From Bacteroides sp. UBA7335 (GTDB lineage: Bacteria; Bacteroidota; Bacteroidia; Bacteroidales; Bacteroidaceae): DNA of 21,040 nt. This document shows positions 1 to 8,858 of this stretch, piece after piece (the stretch's first letter is position 1; each line of letters opens with the position of its first letter). Below the pieces are notes generated by a model that was not told the origin of the DNA, ran no database searches, and was given only the letters and a program-made list of their open reading frames with translations. The stretch lies in assembly GCA_002471185.1 (NCBI GenBank), contig DKPL01000067.1, positions 1-21,040 on the forward strand. Reading direction: 5' to 3'. The translations under genes and the position numbers were made by a program.

Positions 1-24
1 ACTCTCTCTCTTAATTGTTTGACG

Positions 25-59
25 GGGTGCACTAATTGAAGTGCACCCTTTGTTATTTT
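25..59 (+). terminator. Intrinsic terminator of a gene left of the window
   Basis: GGGTGCAC at 25-32 and GTGCACCC at 41-48 form a perfect 8-bp stem with an 8-nt loop. A T-rich tail (TTTGTTATTTT) follows. No gene in the window ends here, so it most likely closes a rightward gene whose end lies just before position 1. Confidence 0.7.
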
Positions 60-260
60 GCAATAATCAAACTATATCATGATTTACTACTAATTTTTTC
101 TAACTCTTATTGTTAGCTTATATCAGCTCAGTTATTATTCTTAGAAGTAATAATTATGCATATAACATCATCACCCTATAGCAATAGAGCCTAACATCAT
201 CTACTTTTCTGAATGTAGCTCTAAATGATTTCAGTTTGCGTTGAGAAACATGTTTCCACT

Positions 261-326
261 TGCTTCCAAAGGCTTGAAACTATGCTCCCAATAGCTCGGA
301 ACTACAGTTTCAAAGGCTTGAAACTA
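261..326. repeat. Three tandem degenerate 22-nt units with palindromic core
   Basis: Units lie at 261-282, 283-304 and 305-326, in exact 22-nt register. Units 1 and 2 agree at 17 of 22 positions and units 1 and 3 at 18 of 22, including an identical 16-nt block CAAAGGCTTGAAACTA at 267-282 and 311-326. Unit 3 contains the inverted repeat AGTTTCAA (306-313) / TTGAAACT (318-325), with a further TTGAAACT at 328-335. The units are probably a repeat family rather than protein-binding half sites, but function is unknown. Confidence 0.7.
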
Positions 327-515
327 ATTGAAACTTTAATGTATTACCTGCTATGCCACGCAAGCTAGCGACATGAACATTTTGAGCGTACCCATTAGGT
401 CTTCTGTCCGACCCACATATCATTAAAACCCCAACTTTACGAACTGAGCCCTTATATCTTCTTTTTTATACCTATAAGTGGTATTGCTATTCTTTATTAT
501 ACCCACAAAAGGCGA

Positions 516-546
516 TTGCACTCATCTATATTTTAACGGAACTTTG
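516..546 (+). promoter_or_regulatory. Weak Bacteroidetes-type promoter candidate for the xus operon
   Basis: GAACTTTG at 539-546 resembles the Bacteroidetes -7 box TAnnTTTG (one mismatch among the fixed positions). A TTG at 516-518 lies 20 nt upstream, a suitable place for the -33 element. This would give a leader of roughly 35-40 nt before the GTG start at 590. The match is partial, so confidence is low. Confidence 0.25.
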
Positions 547-589
547 CACTCGATAAAAAGATAGATTAGTTATAGAATACTCAAATACA

Positions 590-2992
590 GTGAAAAGATT
601 AAAGAAAAATTGGTGTGCAATAAGTCTAGTTATTTTATTGATATTGTTTTCAAAACAAGCATTTGCACAACATAAAGCATTGATTTCGGGTAAAGTTTTT
701 TCTACCGAAAAGGAGGTAATTGACTTTGCTACGGTTTATTTAAAAGATGTAAATGTAGGAGGGATAACAAATGATAAAGGTGTTTATCATCTTAAAGCAG
801 TTCCCGGTGAATATACATTAGTGGTATCGGCTATAGGTTACGAAACAATTCAGCTGAAAGTTAGATTGGAAGCTGGTGAACGTAACAAACAAAATGTGTT
901 TCTTAAACCGGCTGTCACAGAGCTCGAAGAGGTGGTTGTGGTTTCAGATGGGGTAAGTCGGCTTAAAAAATCGGCCTTCAACGCTGTAGCTGTTGATGCA
1001 AAAGCCCTTCATAATAGTACACAAGATTTGGCTTCGGCACTAATCAAGGTGCCGGGGATAAAGCTACGCGAATCGGGTGGGGTAGGGTCTGATATGCAAT
1101 TCTCGTTAGATGGTTTTACGGGCAAACACATCAAATTGTTTATTGATGGTGTTCCGCAAGAAGGTGTAGGTAGCTCTTTCGGACTAAACAATATTCCGGT
1201 GAACTTTGCTGAACGTATCGAGGTGTATCGCGGTGTGGTACCGGTGGGGTTTGGTTCCGATGCACTAGGCGGTGTTATCAATATTATTACCGGCAACAAG
1301 CGCTCCTTGTTTCTTGATGCCTCTTACTCATACGGATCATTCAATACTCACAAAGTGCACTTCAATATGGGGCAGACTCTTAAAAATGGCTTTATGTATG
1401 AGATTAATGCATTTGCCAACTATTCGGACAATAGCTACTGGATAGATACTCCGGTAAAAGATTTATCAAACGGGCAAATTGACCAAACCGCTGTTGAACG
1501 TGTGAAGCGTTTTCATGACGCATTTCACAACGAAGCCGTTATTGCCAAAGTAGGAGTTGTTAATAAGTGGTTTGCCGATAGGTTCGTGTTCGGCTTTACC
1601 TTCTCTAATAGTAATAAAGAAATTCAAACCGGCGTTCGTCAAGAAATCGTGTTCGGCCAGAAAAGACGTAAAAACTACTCATACATGCCCTCTGTGGAGT
1701 ATCGCAAGCAGGATCTGTTTTTAAAAGGACTAACTGTGAGTCTTACTGCCAATTATAACCGTAACCTAACACACAACTTGGATACCGCTACCTATGTGTA
1801 CAATTGGCATGGAGACCACATTTACAACAATGGCAAACTCGGTGAACAAAGCTACCAGGATGGTAAGTTTGCAAACGATAACTGGAATGGTACCTTTACC
1901 GCCAATTATCACATCAGCAATCAACATAGTGTTGTATTCAATCATGTGTTAACTTCCTTCAAGCGTAAGACTACAAACTCTACCGGAGTAGCCGATAACT
2001 CAGCCGTTGCGGCTTCGTTCGACAAAGTTTCTCTTAAAAATGTCAGTGGGCTTTCTTATCGCTTTCATTGGAAAGAGCGAATTAACTTATCGGCTTTCGG
2101 AAAGCTTTATAGTCAGCATAGCAAAGGACCGCGTAACGCATCAACTACGGGCGCGTTCAACTATGTTGCTTTCAGTGAAAATGTAAATGCGCTAGGGTAT
2201 GGTGCTGCAGGGAGTTACTATATCGTCAACGGCTTGCAACTCAAACTGTCTTATGAACGTGCCTACCGACTACCTACTACCGAAGAACTTTTTGGAGATG
2301 AAGATCTAGAGTTGGGTGCTATAGGTTTAAAACCCGAACATAGCGATAATGTCAACTTGAACCTATCTTATATGAAGACTTTTAGCAAACATAATATCTA
2401 TGTTGAAGGTGGCTTAATCTATAGAGATACTCGAAATTATATCCGACGTACTATTAATAGTTATTCCGGAGGACTTTATTATGGGCTCTATGAAAATCAT
2501 GGTCGAGTGAAGACTAAGGGCTTCAACCTTGAAGCTCGTTATAACTATGCAACACTACTTAGCGTAGGAGGCAGTTATACCCGACTCAATGCAAGAGATA
2601 ATGAACGATATGTGGGTGGAAACACTTTGCAAGAAAGTACTACCTACGGGGTACGGATGCCAAATACTCCCTATGAGTTTGCAAATGGCGATGTCTCTAT
2701 CAACTTGCGAAATTTTGTGAAGAGGGGAAATACACTCTCTATAAACTACGGAGCTCTTTACGTGCATAGTTTTTATCTATACTGGGAGAATCATGGCAAT
2801 AAAAAAAGTAAGCAACAGGTACCTACTCAACTTTCGCACGATGTAAGTGTGGTGTATAGTATGGATAATGGTAAGTATAATTTCTCAATAGAGTGTAAAA
2901 ACCTTACCGATGAAAAGTTATACGATAACTTCAGTCTCCAAAAGGCGGGAAGGGCATTTTATGGCAAATTCAGATATACATTTGGTAAATAG
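590..2992 (+). CDS. xusA: TonB-dependent outer-membrane receptor, XusA-like (xenosiderophore uptake)
   Basis: Outer-membrane receptor of 800 aa, predicted to move ferric siderophore into the periplasm using TonB energy. The N-terminus is a signal peptide (basic start, hydrophobic stretch, AFAQ near residue 27). A carboxypeptidase-like regulatory domain follows (about 28-108), then a TonB-box-like segment ELEEVVVVSDG, a plug domain (about 120-235, with LFIDGVPQEG and the ending GVINIITG) and a 22-strand-type beta barrel to the C-terminus. The start is GTG at 590; no in-frame ATG precedes the signal peptide. The next gene begins 35 nt later and encodes a DUF4374 lipoprotein, followed by a PepSY-TM protein. 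This trio is the known architecture of Bacteroides XusABC, which imports enterobactin-type siderophores from other bacteria. Receptor family is certain; the specific substrate is inferred from context. Confidence 0.85.
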   Translation: MKRLKKNWCAISLVILLILFSKQAFAQHKALISGKVFSTEKEVIDFATVYLKDVNVGGITNDKGVYHLKAVPGEYTLVVSAIGYETIQLKVRLEAGERNKQNVFLKPAVTELEEVVVVSDGVSRLKKSAFNAVAVDAKALHNSTQDLASALIKVPGIKLRESGGVGSDMQFSLDGFTGKHIKLFIDGVPQEGVGSSFGLNNIPVNFAERIEVYRGVVPVGFGSDALGGVINIITGNKRSLFLDASYSYGSFNTHKVHFNMGQTLKNGFMYEINAFANYSDNSYWIDTPVKDLSNGQIDQTAVERVKRFHDAFHNEAVIAKVGVVNKWFADRFVFGFTFSNSNKEIQTGVRQEIVFGQKRRKNYSYMPSVEYRKQDLFLKGLTVSLTANYNRNLTHNLDTATYVYNWHGDHIYNNGKLGEQSYQDGKFANDNWNGTFTANYHISNQHSVVFNHVLTSFKRKTTNSTGVADNSAVAASFDKVSLKNVSGLSYRFHWKERINLSAFGKLYSQHSKGPRNASTTGAFNYVAFSENVNALGYGAAGSYYIVNGLQLKLSYERAYRLPTTEELFGDEDLELGAIGLKPEHSDNVNLNLSYMKTFSKHNIYVEGGLIYRDTRNYIRRTINSYSGGLYYGLYENHGRVKTKGFNLEARYNYATLLSVGGSYTRLNARDNERYVGGNTLQESTTYGVRMPNTPYEFANGDVSINLRNFVKRGNTLSINYGALYVHSFYLYWENHGNKKSKQQVPTQLSHDVSVVYSMDNGKYNFSIECKNLTDEKLYDNFSLQKAGRAFYGKFRYTFGK

Positions 2993-3027
2993 ACAATATA
3001 GAAATCAATAATAAAAAGTAAACTACA

Positions 3028-4386
3028 ATGAAGAAAAAACAATTACTTTACAACGCAATGGGGATGGTGGCTCTTGGATTGAGCTTAAGTGGATGTAGCG
3101 ATGATTATACTTCAAACGGTGACAAGGCTAATGGATTTACGGGGAGTAAATACGTCATTGCCGGTACTAGCTCCGAAGCAACCTACCTATTGACTACCGA
3201 TGCATTAGATAATGGCGAGATTTCATTAGTAGCTGATGGTATAGAGGTTGATAATGCTTCCTACTGGGTGTTCTTTAAAGAAAAGTATGCTTATCGTTTA
3301 GTCTACAATCAAGGAAATGCTGGTGTTACCACTTCTTATGAAATGGATGAAGAGGGTGATTTGGTAGAACGCAACATTCGTCACGAAATTCAAAACCGAT
3401 TTACTACCATTGGGCAATATGGTAATCAGATAATCACAGCAGCATCTGGGGCAACCGACAAAAAAGATGGTGCGGGGAATCCTCAATATGGCATCACCTT
3501 TACAATGATCGATGCCGAAAGACAAACTCTATCTACAAAGACAGTAGTGGGCGAAAATATGATTGGTACCGGTGAGTACTGTACCGTATCGGGGCTTGTC
3601 GAATCAAATGGAAAGATTTATGCAGGGGTTTGTCCCGAAGGAGTTAGTGTTTGGGGAGTGCAAAACAATAGTGCACTGTTGAGTGATGAGGCTAAGGCTC
3701 TTATTAATGACGAGGGGGGAATTTCTGGAACAATTACTCCAAATCAAGTCTCGGTAGCAATATATAATGGCACTGATTTTGAAAATCCAACTATTATCAC
3801 CGACAATCGCCTGAGCTATGCCACATCGCGGTATCGCTCGCAATACTATTCTAATATTGATGTTGATGCCCAAGGAAATATCTATGTCTTTTCTGCTAGT
3901 TATCCTTCTACTTTAACAGGCATTCAAAAAACCAATAAACCTTCTGGAGTGTTGCGTATTAAAGCAGGTACAACAGAGTTTGATAAAGATTACTATGTAA
4001 ACTTAGAGGATGATGTAGTAGCCGGAAGAGCAATGTATAAAGTATGGCATATCACTGAAGATTATTTTTTGTTGCAAATGTATAAAGATAAAACAGAAGA
4101 TAAATCGTGGACTGTAAATACACACCGTTTGGGTATATTTAAGGCCAGCGAAGGTAAATTTACCTGGGTAGAAGGATTACCCGATGCCGATTCCATCAAT
4201 AGTTTAAGCAAGAATGCTTTTGTAGATAATGGCTTGGCCTACATAGCTGTCACACCGGTTACTGCCGGAGCTAAACCAACAATGTATGTTATTAACCCTG
4301 TGACTGCAACTGCTACAAAAGGCTTAGTGGTTACTGCCGATGGCGGTGTTAGTGCTGTAGGTAAATTATCCAATGAGTGGCGATGA
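3028..4386 (+). CDS. xusB: DUF4374 surface lipoprotein, XusB-like siderophore-binding protein
   Basis: A 452-aa lipoprotein. The signal peptide ends in the lipobox LSLSGC with the acylated cysteine at residue 23. Ser-Asp-Asp follow directly, an acidic motif of the kind that sends Bacteroidota lipoproteins to the cell surface. The rest is rich in short beta-strand blocks typical of DUF4374, a predicted beta-propeller family. In Bacteroides thetaiotaomicron the homologue XusB binds ferric enterobactin at the surface and hands it to XusA. The gene sits 35 nt after xusA, and its stop (TGA 4384-4386) overlaps the probable ATG of the next gene in an ATGA, which suggests translational coupling. Family and location are well supported; ligand is inferred. 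Confidence 0.85.
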   Translation: MKKKQLLYNAMGMVALGLSLSGCSDDYTSNGDKANGFTGSKYVIAGTSSEATYLLTTDALDNGEISLVADGIEVDNASYWVFFKEKYAYRLVYNQGNAGVTTSYEMDEEGDLVERNIRHEIQNRFTTIGQYGNQIITAASGATDKKDGAGNPQYGITFTMIDAERQTLSTKTVVGENMIGTGEYCTVSGLVESNGKIYAGVCPEGVSVWGVQNNSALLSDEAKALINDEGGISGTITPNQVSVAIYNGTDFENPTIITDNRLSYATSRYRSQYYSNIDVDAQGNIYVFSASYPSTLTGIQKTNKPSGVLRIKAGTTEFDKDYYVNLEDDVVAGRAMYKVWHITEDYFLLQMYKDKTEDKSWTVNTHRLGIFKASEGKFTWVEGLPDADSINSLSKNAFVDNGLAYIAVTPVTAGAKPTMYVINPVTATATKGLVVTADGGVSAVGKLSNEWR

Positions 4387-5645
4387 GAAAAGTTTTTAGC
4401 AAAATTCATTTATGGCTCTCAGTGCCTTTTGGCATTATTATAGCAATCACTTGTATCACTGGAGCATCACTCATATTTGAAACCGAAATTAATGAGTTGA
4501 CCATGCCAAACCGTTACTTTGTAAAAGAGGTAACGGGGCAACCATTACCCCTAAATGAGTTGATGAGAAATGTAGTGAGAACCTTACCCGATTCGGTATC
4601 AATTACCGGAGTTGCTATCTCCTCTGATCCTCAAAGAACATATCAAGTAAATCTATCTAAGCCACGTCGTGCGGCTCTTTTTATCAATCAATACACTGGA
4701 GAGATTATCGATAAAAATGAACGGATTCCTTTTTTTACCTTTATGTTCCGAATGCACCGTTGGTTGCTTGACAGTATGAAGCCCGATAGAGAAATCTTTT
4801 GGGGTAAAATGATAGTAGGAGTTAGTACAATAATGTTTGTTTTTGTGCTGCTATCGGGTTTGGTCATTTGGGTTCCTCGCTCTCTGAAAGGACTAAAAAA
4901 CAGGCTGTGTATTGCTACCAAGAAAGGACAGCATCGATTTTGGTTCGACTTGCACGTTGCTGGTGGGTTTTATGCTACATTGTTACTATTGGTGATGGCA
5001 TTGACGGGACTTACATGGTCTTTTCCTTGGTATCGCTCTGCTTTCTATACTGTTTTTGGAGTTGAAGTTCAACAAGGTGCACCTCACAGTAATGCAACTC
5101 AACCTAAAGTTAAGAAAGAGCAAATAACCTCTCAATCAACCTTAGCGCAAAACAGTGATGACTCTTCTGAAAACTCCCAATCACTCAAACCCAGAGGAGA
5201 GGGAAAGCGCTCTGCTGCAAGTCAGCGAGAAGCGGGTGGAAGAGCTGATAGTAACGAAAAAAGCAAAGTGGTAAAACATGGTGGGACTTTTCGTCATTGG
5301 CAGCAGATTTTCAATGAACTTAGCAACAATAATCCTACATTCAAACAACTAGTTATTGCAGACGGTAGTGCTAATGTGTCATTTGCTGAGATGGGAAATC
5401 AACGCGCTTCGGATAAGTATGTTTTTAGTAAAGATAGCGGTAAAATAACGGCAATCGAGCTATATGAAAATCAGAGTAAAGCAAATAAGATACGAGGTTG
5501 GATTTACTCGGTTCATGTGGGTAATTGGGGAGGAGTAATAACTAAAATTCTCTACTTCGTAGCTGCATTACTAGGAACTATTTTACCACTTACTGGTTAT
5601 TACTTGTGGATTCGTAGGTTGATAAAGAAGAATAGTCGAAAGTAA
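4383..5645 (+). CDS. xusC: PepSY-TM inner-membrane protein, XusC-like (probable ferric-siderophore reductase)
   Basis: A 420-aa inner-membrane protein of the PepSY-associated TM family. I chose ATG 4383, which overlaps the xusB stop as ATGA, over an in-frame GTG at 4377. Membrane segments are visible at about residues 11-32, 143-164, 194-214 and 380-405. Histidines near the segments (H9, H125, H191, H378) could be haem or metal ligands, as proposed for iron-reductase-like members; that is inference. The PepSY-like periplasmic regions lie at about 40-110 and 300-375. Residues about 260-294 form a low-complexity K/R/G/E/S-rich stretch from a locally GC-rich DNA block, which may be an insertion. 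It is the third gene of the xus operon and is predicted to release or reduce iron after import. Confidence 0.82.
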   Translation: MRKVFSKIHLWLSVPFGIIIAITCITGASLIFETEINELTMPNRYFVKEVTGQPLPLNELMRNVVRTLPDSVSITGVAISSDPQRTYQVNLSKPRRAALFINQYTGEIIDKNERIPFFTFMFRMHRWLLDSMKPDREIFWGKMIVGVSTIMFVFVLLSGLVIWVPRSLKGLKNRLCIATKKGQHRFWFDLHVAGGFYATLLLLVMALTGLTWSFPWYRSAFYTVFGVEVQQGAPHSNATQPKVKKEQITSQSTLAQNSDDSSENSQSLKPRGEGKRSAASQREAGGRADSNEKSKVVKHGGTFRHWQQIFNELSNNNPTFKQLVIADGSANVSFAEMGNQRASDKYVFSKDSGKITAIELYENQSKANKIRGWIYSVHVGNWGGVITKILYFVAALLGTILPLTGYYLWIRRLIKKNSRK

Positions 5646-5689
5646 AAGTTAAGCATTAATATCTTTATTATATTATTTGATAGATGCTC

Positions 5690-5730
5690 AAACCCCTTGC
5701 TATACTTTCCAGGTATGCAAGGGTTTTCTT
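5690..5730. terminator. Hairpin terminator between convergent xusC and the kinase gene
   Basis: AAACCCCTTGC (5690-5700) pairs with GCAAGGGTTTT (5717-5727) through a 7-bp CCCTTGC/GCAAGGG stem, one bulged C and an AAA/TTT extension, with a 16-nt loop. T-rich sequence follows on the + side, and the A run on the left gives T's on the other strand. It lies between the ends of two convergent genes and can serve both. Confidence 0.75.
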
Positions 5731-5736
5731 ATGGTG

Positions 5737-7920
5737 TTATAATTCGATACTTGTCTTAGTTATTATTTTAGTTCCTTTCTGTGACTGAGAATATATTTCC
5801 ACCTTTCCATTTATTGAATTAATTCGTTGCTTAATCGTGTGTAAACCTATTCCGGCTTTATGATTATCAATATCGAATCCTTTTCCATTGTCCTCAATAG
5901 CCATAACTATTGTTTTATCATCTACAGATAGCTTGACTCTAATTTCTGTGGCATCGGCATATTTTAACGTATTGCTTATGGCCTCTTGTGCTACTCGATA
6001 TAACTCAAATCCAACTTCTGGAGAAACTCTGTTCCAATCATAGTCTTTAGTTGAACTGTAAGATGCTTTGGTAAGAGCGGGTAGTTGTAAGTGATCTATG
6101 AAATCGTCTAGCATTTCATCAATTGTGGCATATTGAAATACTGGAGGCATCAATTCATGCGAGATAGAACGGACTCTATTGCGAATAGAGGAGAGAGTTT
6201 TTATCTCATTCGTGGCAGTTTCTCCCATTGTATCTTTCAATGATTCAACTTTCATTTCAAGCGCCCAAATGCTGTTACATACATCGTCGTGCAACTCTTT
6301 AGCTAATCTTTCTCGCTCGGTCTCTAACCCTTCAATGTATTTGCGTGTCAAACGCTTTTCGGTTTGTTGTTGTAATTGGGCAAATTCATTATCTTTTTGC
6401 TCGATACGTTGTGCCAAAAGGGTAGCTTCTCTCTCCTTTTTTAACCGCTGTAATCGGGTATAGAGCAAGGCTATAATTAACAGAATAACCACAGCTGCTA
6501 ATGTTATAAAAATCATCACTGATCGAAATCGAGTTTCTTGTTGCTTCATTTCTAAACGAGTGATTTCTAACTCTTTCTCTGCAGTTTTAAATTCTGCATA
6601 ATACTCTGAAAGTAATTCTTTATGTTTTCTTTGATTGATTGTATCTTGTAAATCGAACGCTGTTTGTTGATATTCTAATGCTTTCTTGTAATTATGCAAT
6701 CCTAAATAAGCTTTGACAAGGTTGGTGTAAATGGAAATGTCTTTGCCTATTAATACACCGCTCTTTTTGTTCTTCTGTATATTTAAGCTCTCTTCATAGT
6801 AGTTTACCGCCTCATTAAATTTGTTTTCTTTGAGAGCCATATAGCCTTTAAAGGAGTAGTAGCTGTCGGTCAGTTTTGCTTTCGAAACACTAAATTCTTC
6901 TTCAAGTGCCTGCAAGTAGTATCGGCTCGAGTCGCGTATCCCTAAATCATAATATGCTGTAGCTAGCCCAAACAAGCACGAACGTTTCATATAAGATACT
7001 TCTAATCCTGAAAGAGCTTGCAAATAGGTATTAACAGCTTCGCGATACCTCTTTTCAGCAACCAATGGAGCACCTAATATTAGTGATGCTCTACTTAATG
7101 TTTCATGAGGTAAATCATAGTGTTTGCACAAGTTTAATGCTTTGTGTCCAAATTCGATGGCTTGTTCGTTCTTTCCCCATTCAGTATACAATACAGCTAT
7201 ATTGCACCAATTTACCACTAATCTGCTCCATTCTTTTTGCGACTCATAGAGTTTGGCACACTTCAAATAGTATTCAAGTGCCTTTGCATAGTCATACTCA
7301 CGTTTACTGACTATTCCTAGTGTGCTATATCCTACTGTCAGAGCCATAGTGTCACAATTTACAGTAGCGATATCAATGGCTTTTAAGGTGTATATTTTAG
7401 TTGAATCGGGTACTCCTTTATACAAATATGAATAGCCCAAATCACAGTATATCGATCCTAATTGTTTGGTCTCTTCGGATGGACAAACTTCGATAGCTTT
7501 AAATAAATAAACTAAAGCTTCATTATGTTCTCCTTTTGTATTGTGTATTTGACTAATCTTGTGATAGCATAAAGCCAAATCAATGGATGGAGATTGTTTT
7601 TTTAAGAGAGTTTCGGCTTGTTGTAATAAACTAATATAGCGGTCAGTATACTTTTTATATTTAGCAAGTTCACATTCGCTTTGATAAATAAGTGCTCTGC
7701 CTTGCTCTATTTTATTTCCTTCTTCAACAGCTTTATTATATGCTTTATCAGCAGCTATTAATTGACTTTCTGCATTTCTTTGGTCAGAGTAGTATGCTGC
7801 TAATTCATTCCAATCTTTAGCTTTATTGCTTTTGTTGGCTTGATCAACTAACTCTGTTTCGGTTTGTGCAAAAAGGTTTAAAGTAAATATCGATAGTAAG
7901 ATTAATAGTGTAGTTTTCAT
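5737..7920 (-). CDS. TPR-containing sensor histidine kinase (HisKA_3 / NarL-type partner)
   Basis: A 727-aa membrane sensor kinase. Residues 1-19 look like a signal peptide (ending LFAQ). About 20-430 is a series of tetratricopeptide-type helical repeats, placed in the periplasm by the topology. One membrane helix lies at about 468-489, flanked by charged coiled-coil segments. The HisKA_3 phosphoacceptor motif ELHDD has the target His at 544. The ATPase domain shows the N box with E646 and N650, the G1 box DNGKGFD at 677-683, and GIGL at 690-693. Kinases of this type normally phosphorylate LuxR/NarL-type regulators, but no such regulator is in the window. The gene starts 15 nt after miaA on the same strand, so it may be co-transcribed. 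The signal it senses cannot be read from the sequence. Confidence 0.85.
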   Translation of the reverse strand: MKTTLLILLSIFTLNLFAQTETELVDQANKSNKAKDWNELAAYYSDQRNAESQLIAADKAYNKAVEEGNKIEQGRALIYQSECELAKYKKYTDRYISLLQQAETLLKKQSPSIDLALCYHKISQIHNTKGEHNEALVYLFKAIEVCPSEETKQLGSIYCDLGYSYLYKGVPDSTKIYTLKAIDIATVNCDTMALTVGYSTLGIVSKREYDYAKALEYYLKCAKLYESQKEWSRLVVNWCNIAVLYTEWGKNEQAIEFGHKALNLCKHYDLPHETLSRASLILGAPLVAEKRYREAVNTYLQALSGLEVSYMKRSCLFGLATAYYDLGIRDSSRYYLQALEEEFSVSKAKLTDSYYSFKGYMALKENKFNEAVNYYEESLNIQKNKKSGVLIGKDISIYTNLVKAYLGLHNYKKALEYQQTAFDLQDTINQRKHKELLSEYYAEFKTAEKELEITRLEMKQQETRFRSVMIFITLAAVVILLIIALLYTRLQRLKKEREATLLAQRIEQKDNEFAQLQQQTEKRLTRKYIEGLETERERLAKELHDDVCNSIWALEMKVESLKDTMGETATNEIKTLSSIRNRVRSISHELMPPVFQYATIDEMLDDFIDHLQLPALTKASYSSTKDYDWNRVSPEVGFELYRVAQEAISNTLKYADATEIRVKLSVDDKTIVMAIEDNGKGFDIDNHKAGIGLHTIKQRINSINGKVEIYSQSQKGTKIITKTSIEL

Positions 7921-7935
7921 AGTGCTTATATAGTG

Positions 7936-8847
7936 TTATTTAGTGACAATCCGCGAATTGCAATAGTCTACTATTTCCTGTTCCTGATCTGGATGAAACC
8001 ATTTAATCTCTGTATCTCGCTTAAACCATGTCATTTGTTTGCGCGAATAAATACGAGAGTTTTGCTTTATCTTCTCAATGGCAAAAGGTAGTTCCCAAAC
8101 TCCGTCCATGTAGTTAAATATTTCTTTGTAGCCTACAGTGTTTAAAGAGTTGAGGCTTTTGTGTGGATAGTAAGTTTTAGCTTCTTCTAAGAGTCCATCT
8201 TCCATCATTATATCTACACGACGGTTTATTCTGTCATAGAGTTCTTCTCGGTCTCGTGTTAATCCTACTTTAATAATATTGAATGGTCGTTTCTTTTTTT
8301 GCTGTGTACGGTACGAAGTGTATGTACGCCCCGTCATATAGCATATTTCTAAAGCGTGAATAACGCGTTTGTAGTTTTTTAAATCTACCACTTTATAATA
8401 TTCCGGGTCCATCAGTTTTAGCTCCGCACATAACTTTTCTAGTCCCTCTTCGTGGTATTTTTCTAACATCATTTTGCGCGTTTCCTCATCAATAGTTGGA
8501 ATATCGTCTATCCCTTTGCATACAGCATCTACGTACATCATTGATCCGCCAGTTAAAATAACCGTATTTTTGGTTTCAAAAAGTTTATTTATTATAGCGA
8601 TAGCATCCTCTTCATAACATGCAGCACTATAATAATCTGTGATTTGCAAAGTTCCAACTAAATGATGATGAACTCTACTTAATTGTTCTGAAGTAGGTGC
8701 GGCTGTTCCTATTTTAAGATCAGCATAAAGCTGTCTTGAATCGGCAGAAACAATGTCAGTGTCAAAGAATTCTGCCAAACGAAGACTTAATTCGGTTTTT
8801 CCAACCCCTGTCGGCCCAATTAATACAATAAGATTTGGCATAGGCAT
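7936..8847 (-). CDS. miaA: tRNA dimethylallyltransferase MiaA
   Basis: Transfers a dimethylallyl group to N6 of A37 in tRNAs that read codons beginning with U, the first step toward ms2i6A. The protein is 303 aa, the usual size. The P-loop GPTGVGKT lies at residues 11-18, the family motif SADSRQLY at 34-41 (with D36), and TGGSMMYVDA and the C-terminal KQMTWFKRD segments are present. Two in-frame ATGs (8847 and 8841) are close together and the choice does not affect the fold. A perfect palindrome at 8859-8896 sits only 11 nt before the start codon, which leaves little room for a separate promoter. The kinase gene follows 15 nt downstream. Confidence 0.95.
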   Translation of the reverse strand: MPMPNLIVLIGPTGVGKTELSLRLAEFFDTDIVSADSRQLYADLKIGTAAPTSEQLSRVHHHLVGTLQITDYYSAACYEEDAIAIINKLFETKNTVILTGGSMMYVDAVCKGIDDIPTIDEETRKMMLEKYHEEGLEKLCAELKLMDPEYYKVVDLKNYKRVIHALEICYMTGRTYTSYRTQQKKKRPFNIIKVGLTRDREELYDRINRRVDIMMEDGLLEEAKTYYPHKSLNSLNTVGYKEIFNYMDGVWELPFAIEKIKQNSRIYSRKQMTWFKRDTEIKWFHPDQEQEIVDYCNSRIVTK

Positions 8848-8858
8848 ATATAAATAGA

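Larger units (their letters stand above)
60..589. other. Long AT-rich intergenic region upstream of the xus operon
   Basis: About 530 nt without a convincing coding sequence. It holds three degenerate 22-nt repeat units (261-326, listed separately) and a weak promoter candidate close to the receptor gene. I found no tRNA, no clear riboswitch and no good match to a 19-bp Fur box. The rest shows only short, weak hairpins (for example 5-bp arms at 100-116 and 468-484). It could be a long regulatory leader or the remains of lost genes. Confidence 0.5.

Noticed and set aside
134..154. ATTATT-N9-AATAAT dyad as a possible Fur box
   Set aside because: Only six bases per arm match and the centre does not fit the Fur 7-1-7 pattern; it is also about 435 nt before the receptor gene.
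468..506. Alternative ATACC/GGTAT/ATACC hairpins suggesting a switch-like leader
   Set aside because: The arms are only 5 bp and lie upstream of the best promoter candidate, so they may not be transcribed; chance is the simplest reading.
4377..4382. GTG start for xusC giving two extra residues (Met-Ala)
   Set aside because: ATG at 4383 forms the common ATGA overlap with the xusB stop and fits the hydrophobic N-terminus better.
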